Shown here one piece after another: positions 5,545 through 10,534 of a DNA stretch of 10,534 bases (position 1 is the first letter of the stretch; every line of letters starts with the position of its first letter). The stretch is from the NCBI GenBank assembly GCA_017882835.1, contig JADGOU010000071.1:1-10534 (forward strand). The letters are read 5' to 3'. The stretch comes from Frankiaceae bacterium (GTDB lineage Bacteria > Actinomycetota > Actinomycetes > JADGOU01). The position numbers were made by a program, and so were the translations under genes. Below the pieces are notes generated by a model. That model saw nothing but the letters and a program-made list of their open reading frames with translations. It did no database searches and was not told the DNA's origin.

Positions 5545-6462
5545 GTGCCGGCGGCAGCGGGCCGCCGGCGGTTGCTGGTTCGCCGCCGCGGCAGCGACCC
5601 GGACGGCGAGATGAGTCTCGCCGACCACCTGCGGGAGCTGCGCAACCGGCTGATCAAGTCCGGGATCGCGCTCGCCATCGCGGCCGTCGTCTGCTACATC
5701 GAGTGGAAGCCGCTGTTCAACTTCCTGTCCCGGCCCTACTGCAGTATCGCGGTCGGGCAGCAGCACGGGTGCCAGCTCTACACGTTCCAGCCGCTGGACC
5801 AGTTCCTCATCCGACTGCGGGTGTCCCTGATGGCCGGCGCCGTGGTCAGCTCTCCGGTCTGGCTCTACCAGCTCGGTGCCTTCATCACCCCCGGCCTCAA
5901 GCGCAAGGAGAAGCGGTACGCCGGCGGCTTCCTCGCCGCGTCGTTGTCGTTGTTCCTCGTCGGCGTGGTCTTCGCCTACCTGACCATCGACCGCGGACTG
6001 GCCTTCCTGCTCGACATCGGCGGGTCCCGGATCGAGCCGTTGCTCGGCGTCACGCCGTACCTGAACTTCGTCACGCTGACGCTGGTGGCCTTCGGGACAG
6101 CCTTCGAGTTCCCCGTGGTCGTCGTGTTTCTCAACCTGGTCGGCGTGCTCACCACCGACCGGATGCGGGCCTGGCGGCGGGGCATGATCTTCGGGTTGTT
6201 CGTCTTCGCGGCGTTGATCACGCCGAGCCAGGACCCGTTCACGTTCACCTTCATGGCGATCCCGCTGTGTCTGCTCTACGAGGTGTGCATCATCATCGGC
6301 CGGCTCCGGGATCGGTCCCGGCGACGGCAGCAGGCGCAGGACGGGCTGGCCGCGCTGGCTGACGACGAGGCCTCGCCGCTGCCTCCACCGGAGCCCGTGC
6401 TTACGACGGTCGAGACCACATCGCGGGCACCCGCCAACACGGGTCGAGGAGCCGCCGGCTAG
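5545..6462 (+). CDS. tatC: TatC, twin-arginine translocase receptor subunit
   Basis: A 305-residue membrane protein that binds the RR signal peptide and nucleates TatA. Conserved features: MSLADHLRELRNRL (23-36), the cytoplasmic N-terminal motif that contacts the twin arginines, with E31 the expected acidic residue; six hydrophobic spans at about 38-57, 92-115, 127-150, 172-200, 213-227 and 234-252; FEFPVVVVFL (187-196); and ITPSQDPFTF (225-234), the family's TPxxDxxxQ-like region in the last cytoplasmic-to-helix turn. The C-terminal 50 residues are a basic then Pro/Thr-rich tail. GTG 5545 is used because homologs keep an Arg/Lys-rich extension and DPDG/NPEG before the MSL motif; ATG 5611 would cut it off. 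No Shine-Dalgarno precedes the GTG, fitting translational coupling to tatA. Stop TAG is again followed by CTAG. The 96 bp to the menA remnant show no obvious terminator. Confidence 0.96.
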   Translation: MPAAAGRRRLLVRRRGSDPDGEMSLADHLRELRNRLIKSGIALAIAAVVCYIEWKPLFNFLSRPYCSIAVGQQHGCQLYTFQPLDQFLIRLRVSLMAGAVVSSPVWLYQLGAFITPGLKRKEKRYAGGFLAASLSLFLVGVVFAYLTIDRGLAFLLDIGGSRIEPLLGVTPYLNFVTLTLVAFGTAFEFPVVVVFLNLVGVLTTDRMRAWRRGMIFGLFVFAALITPSQDPFTFTFMAIPLCLLYEVCIIIGRLRDRSRRRQQAQDGLAALADDEASPLPPPEPVLTTVETTSRAPANTGRGAAG

Positions 6463-6558
6463 CTAGGTCGGCACCGTCGAGCCGGGTTCGTAGACGTCGG
6501 GCTGTCCCGGGCGGCGGCGAGGATGATCTGGCTGGTCGTCGACGTCGAAGGAGTCCGC

Positions 6559-7081
6559 GTGCCCGTGCGCAGCCGGCGGCCGACCGCGGCGCAGTGGCTG
6601 GCCGGGGCCCGGCTGCGCACCTTGCCGGCCGCGATCGCGCCGGTGCTGGCCGGCACGGGTGTCGCCGTCGCCACCAAACCAGGTGGTGTGGTGGAAAGCG
6701 GAAGCTACTCGTTGTCGGGGCGCTCGCCGCGGCGGCGGCCTTGACCTGCACCGGCGGCCTGGACCTGCACCGGCGGACCCTGGCCGTACGGCTATCACGC
6801 CCTCGGCGAGGTGTCGGTGTTCCTGTTCTTCGGGCTGGTGGCGGTGCTCGGCACGGCGTACCTGCAGCCTCGCGCGGTGACCGGCCCCGGCCTGGCCGTC
6901 GCGGTCGCCATGGGCAGCTTCGCCGGCGCGATCCTGGTCGCGAACAACCTGCGCGACGTCGCCTCCGACGGCCGTGCCGGCAAGCGCACGCTGGCGGTCG
7001 TGCTCGGTGTCCGCCGTACCCAGGTCGTGTTCGGCGGGCTGCTGGCGTTGCCGTTTGTCGCCTGCCTGAGCGTGGCCGGCG
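6559..7081 (+). pseudogene. menA: menA remnant (1,4-dihydroxy-2-naphthoate prenyltransferase)
   Basis: MenA is the UbiA-type membrane enzyme that prenylates DHNA in menaquinone synthesis. Three pieces of it can be read here in different frames. (i) GTG 6559, preceded by a perfect AAGGAG 6 nt upstream, gives AAQWLAGARLRTLPAAIAPV and LAGTGVAVA, the normal N-terminus. (ii) From about 6700 a different frame reads KLLVVGALAAAAALTCTGG. (iii) After a 19-bp duplication the frame shifts back to TGGPWPYGYHALGEV, SVFLFFGLVAVLGTAYLQ and ILVANNLRDVASDGRAGKRT, the second Asp-rich motif. About 85 residues between (i) and (ii), including the catalytic NxxxDxxxD motif, are deleted at about 6672-6700. The C-terminal 60-80 residues after LALPFVACLSVAGG are missing where sequence joins the lipid-kinase remnant. 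With catalytic motif, frame and end all lost, no active enzyme can be made; menaquinone synthesis would need another copy elsewhere or another route. Confidence 0.85.
6743..6776 (+). repeat. 19-bp tandem duplication breaking menA frame
   Basis: GACCTGCACCGGCGG is present at 6743-6757 and 6762-6776, period 19 bp. It copies the codons for the conserved CTGG turn of MenA, and because 19 is not a multiple of three it shifts the reading frame. It looks like replication slippage and is one clear inactivating lesion. Confidence 0.85.
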
Positions 7082-7293
7082 GCCGTGGACATCGTGCTGA
7101 CCGCAGCGGTGCGGGCCGTCGACGTGGTGCGCTGTGGTCCGCGCTGGTGGGCCGGTGTGCTCGGCGCAGCTTCGACTCGGCCGTGAACGAGCGGGCCAAC
7201 ACCCTGCGCTGGCCGCGCGGACCACGCCGCTACGAGCTCGCCATCCTGGCCGAGCTGCGGGCGTTCCGGCCGCAGGCCTTCGTCCGCCCCCTC

Positions 7294-7414
7294 GCAGCTT
7301 CACCCACGCCGTGGTCGTGGTTGGGACCTGAACCGACGCCCGGGACGACAATGACGTGGGTGAAGGTCGGCACGGCGGCAGCTTCACCCACGCCGTGGTC
7401 GTGGTTGGGACCTG
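7294..7414. repeat. 37-bp direct repeat pair with an inverted relative between them
   Basis: Two identical 37-bp copies (7294-7330 and 7378-7414, period 84 bp) begin GCAGCTTCACCCACGCCGTG and end GTTGGGACCTG. Between them, on the minus strand, is a diverged third copy (about 7365 down to 7339): its first 11 bases (CTTCACCCACG) are identical, and about 20 of 27 positions match overall. The units therefore alternate plus-minus-plus and could fold into long hairpins. They sit inside the lipid-kinase remnant, replacing sequence between RAFRP and VGNTPSYG. No transposase, terminal repeats or target duplication could be seen, so they may be a palindromic repetitive element family rather than an insertion sequence. 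Confidence 0.75.
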
Positions 7415-7440
7415 GGACGGCGGCCCGGACACTGCCGGGG

Positions 7441-7480
7441 GTGCGGCTGGGGGGTGCGGCTGGGGTGCGGCTGGGGTACG
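7441..7480 (+). repeat. 11-bp tandem repeats, GTGCGGCTGGG type
   Basis: Units starting GTGCGG lie at 7441, 7454 and 7465, with a diverged GTACGG at 7476; the spacings are 13, 11 and 11 bp, the first unit carrying two additional G bases. G-rich slippage DNA directly follows the 37-bp repeats in the lipid-kinase remnant. It encodes nothing recognisable. Confidence 0.8.
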
Positions 7481-7797
7481 GCGGCGAAGCTGGCGCCCGC
7501 CCTGTCGGCAACACCCCGTCGTACGGGCCGGCATGCGGATCTGCCCCGACGCCGAGCTCGACGACAGCCTGCTCGACGTCACTGTCGTCGGACCGCTGTC
7601 CCGGACGGCGCTGCTCCGGCTGTACCCGACCGTCCGGTCCGGGGCGCACGTGCGGCATCCGGCGGTGACCACCCGGCGGGCACCGGCGGTCACGCTGGCC
7701 GCGGCCGGTGTCGTCGGCTACGCCGACGGCGAGCGGCTGGGACCGCTGCCGCTGCGCAATGAATGCCGGGCGGGCGCACTGCGAGTGCTGGCGCCGG

Positions 7798-7820
7798 CTG
7801 GCAGTCACCGGACGTAACCT
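7798..7820 (+). promoter_or_regulatory. helY promoter, leaderless, weak RecA-NDp (PafBC) resemblance
   Basis: TAACCT (7815-7820) is a TAnnnT -10 ending 6 nt before ATG 7827, with no Shine-Dalgarno sequence, so the helY transcript is probably leaderless. Exactly 8 nt upstream of the -10 lies CTGGCAGTC (7798-7806), matching 6 of 9 bases of the mycobacterial PafBC-dependent motif tTGTCRgtg-N8-TAnnnT. A 6/9 match can occur by chance in GC-rich DNA. Confidence 0.42.
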
Positions 7821-7826
7821 GAGCGC

Positions 7827-10534
7827 ATGTCGTCTCCGGCGGAGCGGTACTTCGCGGCCCGGCGGCGAGCGGCCTCCTCGGTCCTAACCGATTTCGCCGC
7901 CGGCTACGGCTTCCCGCTGGACGACTTCCAGGCGCAGGCCTGTCGGGCGCTGGAGGCGGGGGAGGGCGTCCTGGTCGCCGCCCCCACCGGCGCCGGCAAG
8001 ACCGTCGTCGGCGAGTTCGCCGTGCACCTGGCGCTGCGCGACGGCCGCAAGTGCTTCTACACCACGCCGATCAAGGCGCTGTCGAACCAGAAGTACGCCG
8101 ACCTGGTCGCCCGCCACGGCGAGGCGGCGGTCGGACTGTTGACCGGCGACAACACGATCAACGGCGCCGCCCCGGTGGTGGTAATGACCACCGAGGTGCT
8201 GCGCAACATGCTCTACGGCGGCTCGGCCGCGTTGCGCGGCCTGGGCTACGTGGTCATGGATGAGGTGCACTACCTGTCCGATCGGTTCCGCGGTGCGGTC
8301 TGGGAAGAGGTGATCATCCACCTGCCCGAGTCGGTGCGGTTGGTGTCGCTGTCGGCCACCGTGTCCAACACCGAGGAGTTCGCCGACTGGCTGGTCACCG
8401 TCCGCGGCCACACCACCGTGATCGTCGAGGAGCACCGACCGGTGCCGCTGTGGCAGCACGTACTGGCCGGCAACCGGCTCTACGACCTGTTCGTCGACGA
8501 GGAGCACAAGGCGGTCAACCCGGAGCTCGTCCGGTTCGGTCGCGATCACGCCCGGATCCAGCGCCAGCTGGACCGCCACGGCCGACCGGGGCGGCCCCGG
8601 TCGCGCGGCTCGCGCGGCTCGGGCGTCCCCAGCCGGGTGGAGGTGATCGAGCGGCTGGACGCCGAGGGGCTGCTGCCGGCGATCACGTTCGTCTTCAGCC
8701 GGGTCGGGTGCGACGCGGCGGTGGCGCAGTGCCTGCGCGCCGGGCTGCGGCTGAACTCACCGGAGGAACGCGCGGCCGCCCGGGAGCTGGTCGAGCAGCG
8801 CACCGCCGAGATCCCGGCCGAGGACCTGCGCGTGCTGGGCTACTGGGAGTGGCGCGATGGCCTGGAGCGGGGCATTGCCGCCCACCACGCCGGCATGCTG
8901 CCCACCTTCAAGGAGGTGGTGGAGGAGCTGTTCGGTCGCGGGCTGGTCAAGGCAGTCTTCGCCACCGAGACCCTCGCTCTGGGCATCAACATGCCGGCCC
9001 GCTCCGTCGTGCTGGAGAAGCTGGTCAAGTGGGACGGCGAGACCCACGCCGACATCACCCCCGGCGAGTACACCCAGCTCACCGGCCGGGCCGGTCGCCG
9101 CGGCATCGACGTCGAAGGGCACGCCGTCGTGCTCTGGCAGCCCGGCCTGGACCCGGTGGCCGTCGCCGGACTGGCCTCCACCCGGACCTATCCGCTGCGG
9201 TCGAGCTTTCGCCCGTCGTACAACATGGCGGCCAACCTGGTCGGCAGCGTCGGTCGCGAGCCGGCCCGGGCGCTGCTGGAGTCCTCGTTCGCGCAGTTCC
9301 AGGCGGACCGGTCAGTGGTCGGGCTGGGCCGGCAGGTCACCCGCAACCTGGCCGCACTGGCGGGTTATCAGCAGGCGATGACCTGCCATCTCGGGGACTT
9401 CGCGGCGTACGCCGAGATTCGCCGGGAGATCCGGGCTCGGGAGTCCGCACTGGCTCGCAAGGGTGCCGGGTCCCGGCGGGCGGCGGCCACCGAGGCGCTG
9501 GCGCGGCTGCGGATCGGCGACGTCATTCGGGTGCCGGCCGGGCGCCGGCACGGCCTGGCGGTGGTGCTCGACCCGGGGGTCAGTGCCGCCGGCGAGGCGC
9601 ACCCGCTGGTCCTGACCGCGGAGCGCTGGGCCGGACGGCTCTCGGCCACGGACTTCCCGACGGCTGTCGAGCCGCTGGGTCGGGTCAAGGTGCCGCGGCA
9701 CTTCAACCACCGCTCGCCGCAGGCCCGCCGCGACCTGGCGGCGGCGCTGCGGACCAGCGGCGTCGGCGCCGAGGCCGGGCGGCCGGGACGGGCGCGCTCG
9801 CTGGCAGCCGAGGACGACGAGCTGGCCCGGCTGCGGGCGGCCCTGCGCCGACACTCCTGCCACGGCTGCGCCGAACGCGACGACCACGCCCGCTGGGCCG
9901 AGCGCTACGACCGGCTCCGACGCGACACCGACGCCCTCGAGCGGCGGGTGCAGAGCAAGACCAACACGATCGCCCACACCTTCGACCGGGTTTGCGCGGT
10001 GCTCGACGACCTCGGCTACCTCAGCGGCGACACGGTCACGCCGCTGGGACAGCAGCTGGCCCGGGTTTACTCCGAGGCGGACCTGTTGGTGGTGGCGTGT
10101 TTGAGCCGGCGGTTGTGGGACGAGTTGAGCGCCGCCGAGCTCGCCGCCTGCGTGTCCGCGCTGGTCTACGAGGCGCGTCGACCGGACGACGTCGCCGCCA
10201 AGGTGCCCGCCGGCCGAGTGCGGGACGCGCTCGCCGGCATGGTCCGCGCCTGGGCGGCCCTGGACGAGGTGGAGAGCGCGCACGGGCTGTCGTTTCTGCG
10301 CGAACCGGACGTCGGGTTCGCCTGGGCAGCCTTCCGCTGGGCCTCGGGAGCCTCCCTGGACGCCGTGCTCAGCGAGTCTGCCGAGGGCACGGACCTTTCG
10401 GCCGGGGACTTCGTCCGCTGGACCAAGCAGCTGCTCGACCTGCTGGCCCAGGTGGCTCTGGTCGCGCCGGCCGACAGTCCGGTGCGGGGGACTGCGGCGG
10501 CGGCGGTGACCGCCCTGCGGCGCGGTGTGGTCGC
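7827..10534 (+). CDS. helY: HelY-like Ski2-family DEVH helicase, 3' end cut
   Basis: A superfamily 2 helicase of the Ski2/Mtr4-like group. Mycobacterial HelY is an ATP-dependent 3'-to-5' translocase reported to unwind RNA:DNA hybrids with a 3' tail. The 902 visible residues are nearly full length (relatives are about 900-950); the last residues LRRGVVA and the ongoing frame suggest only a handful are missing. Motifs in order: Walker A APTGAGKT (52-59); TTPIKALSNQKY (79-90); TGDNTIN (106-112); DEVH (145-148); motif III SAT (176-178); a Gly/Arg-rich linker RSRGSRGSG (258-266); TFVFSRVGC (287-295); HHAGMLP (353-359); ATETLALGINMP (379-390); motif VI QLTGRAGRRGID (417-428). The C-terminal half carries the helical ratchet/rHK2-type domain and a CHGC cluster near residue 680. 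ATG 7827 gives MSSPAERYF, directly downstream of a -10 and without a ribosome site. The gene is intact to the window edge, in contrast to the decayed DNA before it. Confidence 0.94.
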   Translation, partial: MSSPAERYFAARRRAASSVLTDFAAGYGFPLDDFQAQACRALEAGEGVLVAAPTGAGKTVVGEFAVHLALRDGRKCFYTTPIKALSNQKYADLVARHGEAAVGLLTGDNTINGAAPVVVMTTEVLRNMLYGGSAALRGLGYVVMDEVHYLSDRFRGAVWEEVIIHLPESVRLVSLSATVSNTEEFADWLVTVRGHTTVIVEEHRPVPLWQHVLAGNRLYDLFVDEEHKAVNPELVRFGRDHARIQRQLDRHGRPGRPRSRGSRGSGVPSRVEVIERLDAEGLLPAITFVFSRVGCDAAVAQCLRAGLRLNSPEERAAARELVEQRTAEIPAEDLRVLGYWEWRDGLERGIAAHHAGMLPTFKEVVEELFGRGLVKAVFATETLALGINMPARSVVLEKLVKWDGETHADITPGEYTQLTGRAGRRGIDVEGHAVVLWQPGLDPVAVAGLASTRTYPLRSSFRPSYNMAANLVGSVGREPARALLESSFAQFQADRSVVGLGRQVTRNLAALAGYQQAMTCHLGDFAAYAEIRREIRARESALARKGAGSRRAAATEALARLRIGDVIRVPAGRRHGLAVVLDPGVSAAGEAHPLVLTAERWAGRLSATDFPTAVEPLGRVKVPRHFNHRSPQARRDLAAALRTSGVGAEAGRPGRARSLAAEDDELARLRAALRRHSCHGCAERDDHARWAERYDRLRRDTDALERRVQSKTNTIAHTFDRVCAVLDDLGYLSGDTVTPLGQQLARVYSEADLLVVACLSRRLWDELSAAELAACVSALVYEARRPDDVAAKVPAGRVRDALAGMVRAWAALDEVESAHGLSFLREPDVGFAWAAFRWASGASLDAVLSESAEGTDLSAGDFVRWTKQLLDLLAQVALVAPADSPVRGTAAAAVTALRRGVV

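Larger units (their letters stand above)
7082..7817 (+). pseudogene. Lipid/diacylglycerol kinase (YegS/DagK type) remnant, interrupted
   Basis: The YegS-like kinase phosphorylates diacylglycerol or related lipids at the membrane; as I recall, an intact copy often sits between tatC and helY in actinobacteria. Only the middle and C-terminal parts survive, in three frames. 7082-7168 reads VDIVLTAAVRAVDVVRCG and RWWAGVLGAA. A one-base loss at about 7168-7171 shifts to FDSAVNERANTLRWPRGPRR and YELAILAELRAFRP, a highly typical DagK segment. A block of repeats (7291-about 7490) then interrupts the gene. Beyond it VGNTPSYG appears, followed after another one-base loss (about 7526-7532) by GMRICPDAELDDSLLDVTVV and, further on, RSGAHVRHPAV and YADGERLGPLPLR, the kinase C-terminus. 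The whole N-terminal catalytic domain with the GGDGT nucleotide loop (about 100 or more residues) is absent. The TAA stop (7815-7817) coincides with the first bases of the helY -10. Confidence 0.88.

Noticed and set aside
5976..6254. Minus-strand frame inside tatC
   Set aside because: Antisense shadow of a well-conserved TatC sequence, with no family match and no promoter.
7294..7414. CRISPR array
   Set aside because: There are only two direct copies, the intervening 47 nt contains an inverted copy of the repeat itself, and there are no cas genes.
6811..7668. Apparent 285-aa open frame starting at GTG
   Set aside because: It strings together the menA 3' piece, a piece of lipid kinase, the repeats and out-of-frame kinase sequence; it is an artefact of pseudogene decay, not a coherent protein.
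7533..7817. 94-aa frame starting at the ATG within GMRICPDAEL
   Set aside because: It is only the kinase C-terminus without catalytic domain or a ribosome site; treated as part of the pseudogene.
8270..10426. Several minus-strand frames across helY
   Set aside because: All helicase motifs read on the plus strand without interruption; the opposite frames are high-GC shadows.

Overview
The window is about 70% GC with the codon bias of a high-GC actinobacterium. The gene order pafB-pafC-(zinc-ribbon protein)-(small membrane protein)-tatA-tatC-...-helY is a typical Actinomycetota block, so I place the organism there; I cannot name the genus. Roughly 85% of the window is ordinary conserved core. 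The exception is about 1.25 kb between tatC and helY (6559-7817), which is a gene graveyard.

Layout. (1) 1-999, plus strand: 3' part of an MFS exporter of the fosmidomycin-resistance (Fsr) type, its start lying outside the window. (2) 1000-1221: convergent intergenic stretch with a nested stem-loop. (3) 1222-2334, minus strand: a complete DUF3866 protein of unknown function, transcribed divergently from pafB; the two putative -10 elements lie within 30 bp of each other. (4) 2410-4391, plus strand: pafB and pafC, overlapping by 4 bp, encoding the two WYL-domain subunits of the PafBC DNA-damage transcription activator. (5) 4515-5064: a 110-aa zinc-ribbon protein and a 54-aa single-span membrane protein, the latter with an apparently leaderless promoter. 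(6) 5162-6462: tatA and tatC, 2 bp apart, the twin-arginine protein export core. (7) 6559-7817: a truncated, frameshifted menA (menaquinone prenyltransferase) remnant running directly into a truncated, frameshifted YegS-type diacylglycerol/lipid kinase remnant, itself interrupted by a cluster of 37-bp direct repeats with an inverted relative between them. (8) 7827-window end: helY, a Ski2-like DEVH helicase, essentially complete but lacking its stop codon in this window.

How the parts fit. PafBC regulates genome-stress genes and HelY is a nucleic-acid helicase, so the block links DNA-damage control, Tat export and a helicase by conserved neighbourhood rather than by a proven pathway. In related genomes the gene between tatC and helY is, as I recall it, an intact lipid kinase; here it has been destroyed, and a menA piece has been joined in front of it. 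Three genes (DUF3866, the small membrane protein, helY) have a TAnnnT -10 hexamer 6-7 nt before the start codon, which suggests leaderless transcripts. I saw no tRNA, rRNA, transposase, phage gene or CRISPR array, and no clear new multi-gene system. The most unusual part is the decayed menA/lipid-kinase junction with its embedded repeat cluster.
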